DNA of 64,000 nt, from positions 1 through 64,000 of the forward strand of contig JAQXQE010000006.1 of NCBI GenBank assembly GCA_029101005.1, read 5' to 3'. The notes beneath the pieces were generated by a model. The model saw only the letters and a program-made list of their open reading frames with translations, did no database searches and was not told the origin of the DNA. A program made the position numbers and the translations under genes. Positions 35,813 to 44,114 of this stretch are shown here, piece by piece; within the stretch, counting starts at the first letter, position 1, and each line of letters starts with the position of its first letter. Source of the DNA: Bacillota bacterium. Its GTDB lineage: Bacteria; Bacillota; Clostridia; Peptostreptococcales; Anaerovoracaceae.

Positions 35813-37549
35813 CTATCTGTTCTGATACCACTGCTTGATGCAAGCAACAATGGCATCCATATCACCCTCGCTATATCTCTGATCGCAGACAAGTGAGAGC
35901 TCGTTCTTTCTGACACCTGCATTTGCGCCCATAACCTCAGGCCAGTGCACAGGACAGTACATTCCGGCCTCGATGAGAGCCTTACGCAGTGAGTTTCTGT
36001 CCTCTTCCGCAAGGAACACAGGCAGGAAAAGCGGTGTGCCTTTCTCGAGGTTCATCTCTGGGAGCTCAAGTACTTCGCTGTTGAGCTCTTCCAGTCCCTC
36101 GCAGAGTCTGCGCGCATTGTCTCTTCTCTGCTTCTTGACAGCCTCGATGTCTGTTCCCTCAATAATTCCATATGAAGTGCTGTCAATCTCGAGCAGTCTG
36201 TCAACGTGAATCAGATCATTATCGAACTTGGACTGTGTTGCAAGGAAGTTCTCCTTGTCGCTGATCTCGCCCTTGAGATAAGCGTACTTCTCCTTCATTC
36301 CGCTGATCTTGTCCTCTACAGCATTGTCACTGCACTGATCAGGCTTAACTGCAAGCTTGCCGGACTTCTTTGCTACCCAGCCACCCGCTGGAACAGCGAA
36401 CCATTTTCTAAGGCTGGCAACGAGATAATCACTCTCAGCACAAGCAGGCTCATCGGCAAGAAGTGAATGTGTGATGTCCTCGATTACGATTGCACCAGCT
36501 GCATGTGCCTTGCTGATAGCCTCTGCAGCCGCATCAGTTCCGAGTCCGAAGTAATCCATAACGAGCACAGCATCACCTGCACCAAGAGCAGGAAGCTCAT
36601 ATTTGAATCTTCCGTCCTTGCGAGATACTTCGTAGAACTTTACCTTAACTCCGTTATCAATGAATGACTGCATCATTGATACACAGCAGTATGAAGGCAT
36701 ATAGATGCAGTTCATTGAACCATTGCTTAGAATATCTCTTACAGCCATCTCAATAGCGGCTCTACCTGAGAATGTAAATGCAGAATCCTCTGCAGCTGGA
36801 AGCCAGTTGACCCCCTTACCTGTAGCCTCAGGCATATTGTCATCGAGCCAGAAGAAGCTTCCGATTTCTGAATAAGTCATTCCGTTCATTTTGTCTGTCA
36901 CTCTTCCCTCTTCCTTGAGCACTGTATAAGGACCAAAATCCTTAACCTTGTGTGTACCTCTAACTGTGATATCTGCAGACTTCAGAACCTTGAAGAAGGT
37001 ATTGATGATAATCTTGCAGTCATTGATGAATGTGATATTGTCCACATATTCGATATCGTACTCGAAGCGCTTATCCCAGCTGAGATTGTTTCTTCCATTC
37101 ACCTGAGCAAGGCCTGTGAGACCAGGTCTTACAGACTGTCTTCTTCTCTGCTCATCTGAGTAGTGAGGCAGATAGTACATCGAAAGCGGACGAGGACCAA
37201 CAATACTCATATCTCCAACGATGATATTCCAGAGCTCAAGCAGCTCATCGATACTGCTCTTTCGCAGGAACTTGCCGAACTTTGTAAGTCTCTTGCTGTC
37301 CGGGAGGAGCATACCGTTCTCGTCAGTCTCATTAGTCATACTGCGATACTTGTACAGATAGAAAATCTTCTCATCCTTACCAGGACGTGCTTGCTTGAAT
37401 ACTACAGGGCTTCCAAGCTTGAATCTTGCAATAATCGCTACGATTGCAAGCAGCGGGCTGAGTATGATGAATGCAAATCCCGCAAGAATGATATCCAGAG
37501 CTCGCTTAACAAAAAGCTCATATATACCGCGTCTTCTCTTAGTTTCCAT
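35813..37549 (-). CDS. Fusion: phosphoglycosyl transferase + DegT-type PLP enzyme
   Basis: A 578-residue two-domain protein. Residues 1-205 are a monotopic PglC-type phosphoglycosyl transferase: a reentrant hydrophobic helix (18-42), KYRSMTNETDENG, the catalytic Asp101-Glu102, VGDMSIVGPRPL and RPGLTGLAQVNGR. It would move a phospho-sugar to undecaprenyl phosphate. Residues about 225-578 have the DegT/DnrJ/EryC1 aminotransferase fold: SGRAAIEMAVRDIL, MDYFG, IEDITHSL and the putative PLP lysine Lys382 in ASLRKWF. PglC and PglE are normally separate proteins. A second, full-length DegT enzyme is encoded two kilobases upstream in the same operon. Confidence 0.88.
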   Translation of the reverse strand: METKRRRGIYELFVKRALDIILAGFAFIILSPLLAIVAIIARFKLGSPVVFKQARPGKDEKIFYLYKYRSMTNETDENGMLLPDSKRLTKFGKFLRKSSIDELLELWNIIVGDMSIVGPRPLSMYYLPHYSDEQRRRQSVRPGLTGLAQVNGRNNLSWDKRFEYDIEYVDNITFINDCKIIINTFFKVLKSADITVRGTHKVKDFGPYTVLKEEGRVTDKMNGMTYSEIGSFFWLDDNMPEATGKGVNWLPAAEDSAFTFSGRAAIEMAVRDILSNGSMNCIYMPSYCCVSMMQSFIDNGVKVKFYEVSRKDGRFKYELPALGAGDAVLVMDYFGLGTDAAAEAISKAHAAGAIVIEDITHSLLADEPACAESDYLVASLRKWFAVPAGGWVAKKSGKLAVKPDQCSDNAVEDKISGMKEKYAYLKGEISDKENFLATQSKFDNDLIHVDRLLEIDSTSYGIIEGTDIEAVKKQRRDNARRLCEGLEELNSEVLELPEMNLEKGTPLFLPVFLAEEDRNSLRKALIEAGMYCPVHWPEVMGANAGVRKNELSLVCDQRYSEGDMDAIVACIKQWYQNR

Positions 37550-37566
37550 TGATTGCTCCCTTATAG

Positions 37567-38139
37567 CTATTTGTCTTCTCTTGTCTTATTGAAGTCAGCC
37601 CATGCGAGCTCAGCTTCCATCTCTGTGATTCTCTGGTTGTGCTCTACGATTGGATAATTGTATCCGCCTGTTGTAGGATCAAACTTCATCTTCTCTACGA
37701 AGTCATCGAAGCTTCCAATCTTTCTTGCTGGAGAACCAACATATACACCATTCGACTCGAGGTCCTTTGTCACGATTGAGTTAGCACCGATAATGATATT
37801 TGAGCCAATCTTAACGTTGCTCATGATAGTGCAGTTATATCCGATGTATACATTGTCCATTACCTCAATGCATCCTACCTTCTCAGGGAAGAATCCCATA
37901 TCCATTCCGTTGAGGATTGCATATGACGCATCATGTGTAACGAATCTTACACCTGCTGCTACCATGATATTGTTGTGCAGCTTGATCAGCTCAGGATAGA
38001 GCGGAATAAGTCTTGGCTGGAATCTAACATTCTCACCAACCTCTGCAAAAATCTTCTTATCTCTGAGGTAGTTACCTCTTCTTCTTGAACCTCTCTGCAT
38101 TGCCAGACCTACAGTCTGAAGCATTCTCTTCTTCTCCAT
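37567..38139 (-). CDS. Hexapeptide-repeat acyltransferase
   Basis: A 190-residue left-handed beta-helix acyltransferase. Hexapeptides run from about residue 85 to 165 (GYNCTIMSNVKIGSNIIIGANSIVTKDLESNGVYVGSPARKIG, abbreviated to its ends: YNCTIMSNVKIG and SPARKIG). It would O- or N-acylate a sugar with an acyl-CoA donor. GGAAGGA precedes the ATG. It sits between the FemAB-like gene and the fusion gene, so it is likely a glycan-modifying enzyme of this operon. Confidence 0.88.
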   Translation of the reverse strand: MEKKRMLQTVGLAMQRGSRRRGNYLRDKKIFAEVGENVRFQPRLIPLYPELIKLHNNIMVAAGVRFVTHDASYAILNGMDMGFFPEKVGCIEVMDNVYIGYNCTIMSNVKIGSNIIIGANSIVTKDLESNGVYVGSPARKIGSFDDFVEKMKFDPTTGGYNYPIVEHNQRITEMEAELAWADFNKTREDK

Positions 38140-38166
38140 ATTATTATCCTTCCGTTTATCCTTAAG

Positions 38167-39147
38167 CTACTGTCTGTACGCAGGGAAGAAATCCGAATCC
38201 TTGTCGACTCCCTTTATCTCGCACAGTCTGTCATACACTTCCTTATTCCATATCTTTCTTCCAAGATAGAAGTCAAAGTCAGTATTCTGTCCGAACTTCT
38301 TCTTGAAAAGATACAAGCTGTTGTCCTCAGCTCTCGACGTTCCGCCACCGTAGTGTACGAAGTGCATTCCGTGTTCCTTCGCCCACTCTGCTGTTGCATA
38401 CTTTGTCACATAGGCAGGTGACATACTCAGATACTCAGAAAGAGTACCGGAAAGATGACACTGCACGATGTCGCCGCAGGCGAAGTATAGACCTGCCGCA
38501 ATAAGCTTGTCCTCAAAGAGGACTTTTACATAGATAACATACTTGCCGAGAGTATCCAGTATCTGCTGGAAATACTCATCGCCGAAGTAGTAATAGTCTG
38601 AAGCACTGTCTCGATCCATTGTTGAGTAGTACACAGTCTTGAACTCATCTATCTCGCTCGGATTCTCGATTACCTCATAAGTCACACCTGCCTTGAGAGC
38701 TTTCTTGATGTACTTCTTGGTGCTCTTGCTGAACTCCTCACTGATCTCGTAATCTCTGACATTTGTTCCAACAGTCTTTCTGTCCCATGTAGGATTGTAA
38801 ATGCTCTCGAAGTCTGCTGCATTGTTCAGTATCGGATGGAATCTGACAAACTCACTGACTACATTATTGTCCTTGCAGAACTTCTCCATCTCAAGTCTGA
38901 AGCTGTCTACCAGAGCCGCCTTATCGCCTGTCAGCGATGTGATTATAGGTCCGCCGTAACCATATGGTGTTATGAGATCGTAATACTTCTCGTCTGTATC
39001 AATTGGAATCTCTCTCAGCATCATATATGAAATTGCAGAGCCATGTTCATTGTCCACACTTACCGACACAGCTTTCGCATTCTCTATCTTCTCATAGAGC
39101 TTCGGATAACTCTCATCGAAATAGAAATCCGGAATATTCTGATACAT
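38167..39147 (-). CDS. FemAB/GNAT-like aminoacyl- or acyltransferase
   Basis: A 326-residue protein with tandem GNAT-type folds of the FemABX/peptidoglycan-bridge class: KFCKDNNVVSEFVRFHPILNN, KSTKKYIKKALKAGVTYEV and the C-terminal LIAAGLYFACGDIVQCHLSGT, HYGGGTS, LYLFKKKFG. The class moves aminoacyl groups from aminoacyl-tRNA, or acyl groups from CoA, to cell-surface precursors. I start at ATG 39147 with AGGAG 9 bases upstream; the longer frame overlaps the DegT gene. With the ATP-grasp protein it suggests amino-acid decoration of the glycan. Confidence 0.83.
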   Translation of the reverse strand: MYQNIPDFYFDESYPKLYEKIENAKAVSVSVDNEHGSAISYMMLREIPIDTDEKYYDLITPYGYGGPIITSLTGDKAALVDSFRLEMEKFCKDNNVVSEFVRFHPILNNAADFESIYNPTWDRKTVGTNVRDYEISEEFSKSTKKYIKKALKAGVTYEVIENPSEIDEFKTVYYSTMDRDSASDYYYFGDEYFQQILDTLGKYVIYVKVLFEDKLIAAGLYFACGDIVQCHLSGTLSEYLSMSPAYVTKYATAEWAKEHGMHFVHYGGGTSRAEDNSLYLFKKKFGQNTDFDFYLGRKIWNKEVYDRLCEIKGVDKDSDFFPAYRQ

Positions 39148-39169
39148 TGTCAAATCTCCTGTTGTTATT

Positions 39170-40408
39170 CTACTCAAAGCACGCTCTGATTACTTCGATA
39201 ATCTTGTCCTGCTGCTCTGCTGTAAGCTTGTTGTCACTTGGCAGGCAGAGTCCTCTATGGAAAATATCCTCTCCCGCTCTTACGCTTCCGTCCTTAGCCA
39301 CGAATGGGTTCATTCTGAAGATAGGCTGCATGTGCATTGGCTTCCAGATTGGTCTTCCCTCTGCATTGATTGAAGCGATTACGTCGAGAATCTCTTGTGG
39401 ACATGACTTACCCTCCTCTGGAATGTAAGCAACATCCTGGTCGCTTCTTACCTGCTTGCACATTGCATCTTCGTCGATGATCATACAGCTCAACCAGTAG
39501 TTAGGTTCGCAGTCAGCTGGGATAGGATTCATCTTAACAGGAAGTCCCTTGAGGCCCTCCTCATATCTCTCATAGATTGCCTTCTTCTGTGCGATGTGCT
39601 CTCCGAGGTGCGGGAACTGTCCTCTAACTACTCCTGCAATTACATTGCTCATTCTGTAGTTATATCCAACCTCCTCGTGCTGATACCATGAAGCACTCTC
39701 TCTTGACTGTGTGCTCCACTTCTTTACCTTCTCATAGTCAGCCTGGCAGTTTGTCAGGAACATTCCTCCGGAACTTCCTGTGATAATCTTGTTACCGTTG
39801 AAGCTGATGCAGCCGTAGTCTCCAAAGATACCTGTCTGCACACCCTTATATGTTGTTCCAAGAGATTCAGCAGCGTCCTCTACAATCAGTGCACCGTGCT
39901 TATCAGCAATTGCCTTGATCTCATCGATCTTAGCAGGTGTTCCATAGAGGTGAGCTACTACGATGAGCTTAACCTCTGGATAGATTTCAAAAGCCTTCTC
40001 AAGAGCCTCTGGGCACATATTCCATGTGTCATACTCTGAGTCTACGAATACTGGGATACCACCCTCGTATACTACAGGATTAACTGTAGCTGAGAATGTC
40101 ATATCTGAGCAGAATACGAGTTTGCCTTCGAGTGCACCCTTGCCAGCAGCTGGCTTGCCGTAAAGCTTCTCTCCAGCGAGCTTCATTGCGAGGTGAAGTG
40201 CAGCTGTTCCACTTGCAAGACCTACTGAATACTTGCAGCCGACGAGCTCACAGGCAGTCTTCTCAACCTCATTGATATTAGCTCCAAGAGTTGACATCCA
40301 GTTAGTGTCATATGCCTCCTGCATGTACTTAAGCTCCTCGCCGTGCATTGTTGGTGAGCTGAGGTAGAGTTTCTTATCAAATGCTTTAATATCAGTTCCC
40401 TTAAACAT
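39170..40408 (-). CDS. DegT/DnrJ/EryC1 sugar aminotransferase
   Basis: A 412-residue PLP enzyme that would aminate a keto-sugar nucleotide (PglE-like, UDP-4-keto to UDP-4-amino sugar). Landmarks are LSSPTMHGEELKYMQEA at the N-terminus, GLASGTAALHLAMK, LYGTPAKIDEI, EDAAESLGTTY and the PLP lysine in SFNGNKIITGSSGG. Length and motifs are complete, unlike the DegT half of the 35813-37549 fusion. AAAGGAG precedes ATG. It is the second gene of the operon. Confidence 0.93.
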   Translation of the reverse strand: MFKGTDIKAFDKKLYLSSPTMHGEELKYMQEAYDTNWMSTLGANINEVEKTACELVGCKYSVGLASGTAALHLAMKLAGEKLYGKPAAGKGALEGKLVFCSDMTFSATVNPVVYEGGIPVFVDSEYDTWNMCPEALEKAFEIYPEVKLIVVAHLYGTPAKIDEIKAIADKHGALIVEDAAESLGTTYKGVQTGIFGDYGCISFNGNKIITGSSGGMFLTNCQADYEKVKKWSTQSRESASWYQHEEVGYNYRMSNVIAGVVRGQFPHLGEHIAQKKAIYERYEEGLKGLPVKMNPIPADCEPNYWLSCMIIDEDAMCKQVRSDQDVAYIPEEGKSCPQEILDVIASINAEGRPIWKPMHMQPIFRMNPFVAKDGSVRAGEDIFHRGLCLPSDNKLTAEQQDKIIEVIRACFE

Positions 40409-40449
40409 AATCTTCTCCTTTGCTGTCTGTCTATCTATCCATTAACGCT

Positions 40450-41076
40450 TTATCTTACTGTTCCACTGACATCGATATGTGTCCAGTTATTCACCTTTGA
40501 ATCTCTTCCGAGAACTACGCCCGCAGATATAATGCAACCGCTTCCGATACTGCTTCCAGAGCTGACTATGGCTCTTGCGCAGATTACGGTTCCGACTCCA
40601 ATACTTGCGCTCTGCGATACCTCTGCTGATGGGTGAACAAGCTTAGGTATTGAATAGCCGAGTTCTGCAAGTCTTGCGAACCAGCGCTGTCTCGTATCCT
40701 TGTCTCCAACAGCAACTATCGCTGCCGAGTATTCAGATCTCAGTTTGCCTATATCTTCCCATCGGCCCACTGTATTCTCTACTGCCGGATTGTCATCAAG
40801 ATAATCGATTCTATCAAACATATTGAGTTCACTCGCTATCTCATTAACCTCTCGTCCGTGGCTTCCCGCACCGAGTATGAGAAGATTGATTCCCTTCGGC
40901 TCGAAATTCTCCATACGCAAAGCATCCAGAGCTTCTTCCCTTCTCGCCTTCGCTTCATCATATGTCTTGCCGTAGCAGGATGCATAGATGGCGCGGCCGG
41001 AATCGTCTCTGGATCTGATATATCTGGCTTCGTATCTGCCGTCTTTTCTCTGTCTAATATTATCCCCTGTTCTCAT
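40450..41076 (-). CDS. Fusion: integrase-type arm DNA-binding domain + truncated PglD/NeuD-like protein
   Basis: A 208-residue chimera. Residues 3-52 (NIRQRKDGRYEARYI, YGKTYDEAKARREEAL) match the AP2-like N-terminal arm-binding domain of Tn916-type tyrosine integrases. Residues 62-130 form the PglD/NeuD nucleotide-binding fold (LLILGAGSHGREVNEIA, DYLDDNPAV). Residues 148-203 are beta-helix repeats (HPSAEVSQSASIG). The expected catalytic His-Asp is Arg191-Asp192 here, and about 55 C-terminal residues of normal PglD are missing. No integrase catalytic domain follows. It is the first operon gene, 35 bases after the transcription start. I infer a DNA-binding sugar-nucleotide sensor; a damaged acetyltransferase is the alternative. 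Confidence 0.8.
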   Translation of the reverse strand: MRTGDNIRQRKDGRYEARYIRSRDDSGRAIYASCYGKTYDEAKARREEALDALRMENFEPKGINLLILGAGSHGREVNEIASELNMFDRIDYLDDNPAVENTVGRWEDIGKLRSEYSAAIVAVGDKDTRQRWFARLAELGYSIPKLVHPSAEVSQSASIGVGTVICARAIVSSGSSIGSGCIISAGVVLGRDSKVNNWTHIDVSGTVR

Positions 41077-41117
41077 GCCTTTACCTTTGCATTTGAATAG
41101 CGTTTATTTATGGTCTA

Positions 41118-41146
41118 ATAATAGTCAAAATTGTGGTAAATTTCAA
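41118..41146 (-). promoter_or_regulatory. Sigma-A promoter of the glycan operon
   Basis: TTGAAA, a 17-base spacer and TATTAT on the minus strand, 42 bases upstream of the first operon gene. Confidence 0.7.
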
Positions 41147-41169
41147 GTAATATGAAGATAAATACACAA

Positions 41170-41193
41170 AACGACCACTATTCAGTGGTCGTT
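41170..41193 (-). terminator. Terminator of the second MATE gene
   Basis: AACGACCACT and AGTGGTCGTT, a 10-bp stem with a 4-base loop followed by TTGTGT on the minus strand, 10 bases after the MATE stop. It isolates the glycan operon promoter. Confidence 0.75.
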
Positions 41194-41203
41194 ATTATGG
41201 TAA

Positions 41204-42592
41204 TTAGGCAATGTTCTCGAATTTCTTCTTCGTCTTGTGCTTGCGGAAGAAATAATATGGAATGAGGATAGCTAGTGCCAGTATCCAAGTCACGTAGTAT
41301 GACTGAATCAAGCAGCTATGTGTCATGTAGATTGGCATAATCCAGATCAGCCATGGAATTCTCTGAATCAGCAGGAATCCAACGCTGATAGCAGTTGGAA
41401 TCTTTACATCACCGAGGCCCCTCAGTGCTCCCATGATTATCTCCATAATGATACTCAGCATGTACCAAGGCATGAAGTTTCGGATGATATACACACCAAG
41501 ATTAATTACCTCGGCATCAGTCACAAAGAGCCCCATAATAGGAGCTGCGAATATATAACAGATAACTATGACAATTGCATACACGGTACAGCCCTGAAGC
41601 ATAGATGCTCTCGCACAGCCGAACGTTCTCTTAATCTGTCGAGCTCCGTAATTCTGACCGCAGAAGGTCGTAACAGTTGTTGCAAAGGCCGCACTTACCG
41701 ACCAGAGAATCGTGTCTACCTTGAAGTAAGTCGCCCAGGCCGCAATTGCATTGGTATCGAAGTGGTTGATAACAATCTGCACCATGATGTTGGTGACGCA
41801 GTATACCACAGATTCCGCAGCAGCTGGTATTCCGATGCTGAGCTGGCTCTTGAGAACACGCATACTGAAAAGCTTCTTGATTCTGCAGAAGCTGAGCTTC
41901 ATAGTTACGCCGTCAATCTCGTAAGGCTTCCTTACCGCTATGATTACGAGTAAAGCGCTCAGAAGCTGTGAGATAACTGTCGCAATAGCAGCTCCCATAA
42001 CTTCCATAGGAATGACAATTACGAACAGAATATCGAGCACAATATTAAGTATGCAGCTGAACGCAAGATATATAATCGGTCTTCTTGAATCGCCCACAGC
42101 TCGAAGCGCTGCAGATCCAGCATTATAGAAGATCGGTCCAGCAAAGCCAGCATAGTATACATAGAGATATTCCTTCGAGTACTGCATGAGTTCCTTAGGA
42201 GTATCGAGAAGATTAAGAGACCAAGTGACACTTAGTTCTCCTACGAAGGTCATCACTACTGCACATATGACAGCAAGTCCCATCATAGTGTGAAGAGATA
42301 CGTCGAGTCCCTTCTCATCCCCTGCTCCGCATCTCTGAGCAGAAAGAACCGCAGCGCCAGCAAATATCGTGGTAAAGAAAAAGACTACAAAATAGGTGAT
42401 CATTCCGACAGATCCACCTACTGTAGCCAGCGCCAGTTTGCCTACGAACCTGCCGAGAATAACTGCATCTACCATCGTATATACCTGCTGCACAATTGTT
42501 CCGATTACCAGCGGCATAAAGAAACGGAAGATGGATAAACCAATAGGTCCGTTCGTTATCATATTGTTCTTAACTTCGTTCTTCGTACTCAT
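41204..42592 (-). CDS. MATE family efflux transporter
   Basis: A 462-residue, 12-helix MATE transporter with start NGPIGLSIFRFFMPLVIGTIVQQVYTMVDAVILGRFVG (abbreviated: FMPLVIGTIVQQ and VDAVILGRFVG). It is a second, distinct MATE protein, differing throughout from the one at 24136-25509. It may export a drug, lipid or glycan precursor. Two base-pair landmarks, weak RBS (GAGACTG) and a terminator after the stop, make it look like a single-gene unit between the tRNA operon and the glycan operon. Confidence 0.92.
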   Translation of the reverse strand: MSTKNEVKNNMITNGPIGLSIFRFFMPLVIGTIVQQVYTMVDAVILGRFVGKLALATVGGSVGMITYFVVFFFTTIFAGAAVLSAQRCGAGDEKGLDVSLHTMMGLAVICAVVMTFVGELSVTWSLNLLDTPKELMQYSKEYLYVYYAGFAGPIFYNAGSAALRAVGDSRRPIIYLAFSCILNIVLDILFVIVIPMEVMGAAIATVISQLLSALLVIIAVRKPYEIDGVTMKLSFCRIKKLFSMRVLKSQLSIGIPAAAESVVYCVTNIMVQIVINHFDTNAIAAWATYFKVDTILWSVSAAFATTVTTFCGQNYGARQIKRTFGCARASMLQGCTVYAIVIVICYIFAAPIMGLFVTDAEVINLGVYIIRNFMPWYMLSIIMEIIMGALRGLGDVKIPTAISVGFLLIQRIPWLIWIMPIYMTHSCLIQSYYVTWILALAILIPYYFFRKHKTKKKFENIA

Positions 42593-42632
42593 TGCGACAC
42601 AGTCTCTTTCTCACAATAGACTATATACAAAA

Positions 42633-42656
42633 AACTCGGAACCGAAGTTCCGAGTT
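42633..42656 (-). terminator. Terminator of the tRNA operon
   Basis: AACTCGGAAC and GTTCCGAGTT, a 10-bp stem with a CGAA-type tetraloop, followed by six Ts on the minus strand, directly after tRNA-Cys. Confidence 0.85.
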
Positions 42657-42658
42657 AA

Positions 42659-42733
42659 TGGAGGTGACACCCGGATTTGAACCGGGGAATAATGGTTTTG
42701 CAGACCATGGCCTTACCGCTTGGCTATGTCACC
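42659..42733 (-). tRNA. tRNA-Cys (GCA)
   Basis: Full cloverleaf on the minus strand with anticodon loop CTGCAAA and GGTTCAAATCC T-loop. The 3' CCA is encoded. It is the last tRNA of the six-gene operon. Confidence 0.95.
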
Positions 42734-42764
42734 ATATAACGCTGATCGAGTCAGCGTCATAACT

Positions 42765-42839
42765 TGGCTAGGGTAGCAGGATTCGAACCTGCGAATGACG
42801 GAATCAGAATCCGTTGCCTTACCGCTTGGCGATACCCCA
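42765..42839 (-). tRNA. tRNA-Gln (CTG)
   Basis: Starts TGGGGTATCGCCAAGCGG as usual for glutamine tRNA. Anticodon stem ACGGA/TCCGT with loop TTCTGAT, anticodon CTG. CCA encoded. Confidence 0.93.
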
Positions 42840-42864
42840 TCAGCGAGTTATTATTAAAAATTAC

Positions 42865-42940
42865 TGGGGTGGGTAGTGGGATTCGAACCCACGTATACAG
42901 GAGCCACAACCCTGGGTCTTAACCACTTGACGATACCCAC
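42865..42940 (-). tRNA. tRNA-His (GTG)
   Basis: Anticodon loop TTGTGGC in a CAGGG/TCCTG stem. The base before position 1 would supply the G-1 (position 42941). CCA encoded. Confidence 0.94.
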
Positions 42941-42955
42941 CATATTGATAAAAAA

Positions 42956-43032
42956 TGGCGACCGGGAACGGGCTCGAACCGTCGACCTCCAGCGTGACAG
43001 GCTGGCATTCTAACCAACTGAACTACCCGGCC
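42956..43032 (-). tRNA. tRNA-Asp (GTC)
   Basis: Acceptor GGCCGGG pairs near the 3' end; anticodon loop TGTCACG gives GTC. CCA encoded. Confidence 0.94.
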
Positions 43033-43037
43033 ATATA

Positions 43038-43113
43038 TGGTGGGCGCAATAGGGCTCGAACCTATGACCCCCTGCTTGTAAGGCAGGTGCTCTCCCAGCT
43101 GAGCTATGCGCCC
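43038..43113 (-). tRNA. tRNA-Val (TAC)
   Basis: Acceptor GGGCGCA/TGCGCCC; anticodon loop TTACAAG gives TAC. CCA encoded. Confidence 0.95.
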
Positions 43114-43123
43114 TTAAAAAACT

Positions 43124-43200
43124 TGGTAGCGGCGACTGGACTTGAACCAGTGACCTTCCGGGTATGAACCGGACGCTCTAGCCAACTAAGCTACGCCGCC
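43124..43200 (-). tRNA. tRNA-Met (CAT), elongator type
   Basis: Acceptor GGCGGCG, anticodon loop TTCATAC. It lacks the initiator-type GGG/CCC anticodon stem. A CAT anticodon could also mark tRNA-Ile2, which cannot be excluded by eye. CCA encoded. First of the six. Confidence 0.88.
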
Positions 43201-43233
43201 ACATCATTTGTGCAACATTTTTGCCGCTTGATT

Positions 43234-43262
43234 ATAATAACAAACGATTAACCTCTTGTCAA
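43234..43262 (-). promoter_or_regulatory. Promoter of the tRNA operon
   Basis: Perfect TTGACA, a 17-base spacer and TATTAT on the minus strand, 34 bases before tRNA-Met. Very strong consensus, as expected for a stable-RNA promoter. Confidence 0.85.
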
Positions 43263-43361
43263 CAATAATTCCAAAATTATTTTGAGAAAAAATCGTTTAC
43301 CGAACATTATCGACCAATAGTATGGTATACTTGCCAAGGAGAATACTATAAGGAGGTCAAG

Positions 43362-44111
43362 ATGCAATCACCTGGGCCAGTAGCATTCACTGTCTTCGGC
43401 ATTGATATCATGTGGTACGGTGTTCTCATCACTTCAGCTATGGTGCTGGCGACCTATATGTCATACCGCAGAGCGCCGATGTATTCAATAGTACCAGACA
43501 GTGTTCTTGATATTATTCTGTGGACTTTGCCGATAGGAGTTCTCGGAGCACGAGCATACTATGTGCTCTTCAACATGAAGTTCTATCACAGCTTCGCACA
43601 GATAATCAATATCAGAAACGGCGGTCTCGCCATCCACGGCGGACTCATAGCCGGACTTATTACAATATATGTACTATCACGAAAGAAGAAGATCAACACA
43701 CTCGACTTCCTCGATCTGGTAGTCCCTACTGTCGCACTTGCACAGTCAATCGGACGCTGGGGCAATTTCTTCAACAGCGAAGCACACGGTATCGAGACAA
43801 ATCTCCCTTGGGCAATCATCGTCAATGGACAACACGTCCACCCTACTTTTCTCTACGAATCACTCTGGTGCCTTATGCTATTCTTCCTGCTTACATATAT
43901 AGGCAAGAAGCGCGTGTTCAAGGGACAGATAGTATGCCTCTATGGTATGCTCTACTCACTTGAGAGATTCTTCGTGGAATGGCTACGAACAGACAGCCTT
44001 ATGATTGGACCGTTCAAGCAGGCTCAGGTGCTGAGTCTCTGCGTGATTATCGGATGTGCTGTACTGTATAGATATTTAAGCAAGACAAACAATATCAGTA
44101 ATGAGAGGTAA
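43362..44111 (+). CDS. lgt: Prolipoprotein diacylglyceryl transferase
   Basis: Transfers diacylglyceryl from phosphatidylglycerol to the lipobox cysteine of prolipoproteins in the membrane. Residues 131-143 (GRWGNFFNSEAHG) are the Lgt signature, and IHGGLIAG (91-98) is the conserved His region. Seven membrane segments are evident over 249 residues. AAGGAGG precedes the ATG and a TATACT -10 lies at about 43325. It is followed by ychF after 3 bases. Confidence 0.97.
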   Translation: MQSPGPVAFTVFGIDIMWYGVLITSAMVLATYMSYRRAPMYSIVPDSVLDIILWTLPIGVLGARAYYVLFNMKFYHSFAQIINIRNGGLAIHGGLIAGLITIYVLSRKKKINTLDFLDLVVPTVALAQSIGRWGNFFNSEAHGIETNLPWAIIVNGQHVHPTFLYESLWCLMLFFLLTYIGKKRVFKGQIVCLYGMLYSLERFFVEWLRTDSLMIGPFKQAQVLSLCVIIGCAVLYRYLSKTNNISNER

Positions 44112-44114
44112 TAT

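Noticed and set aside
42955-43167. 70-codon plus-strand frame over the tRNA block
   Set aside because: It is the reverse complement of tRNA genes; its repeated GLEPST-like residues come from T-loop sequence.
43201-43361. A further tRNA or small RNA before lgt
   Set aside because: The stretch holds only the two promoter regions; no cloverleaf was found.
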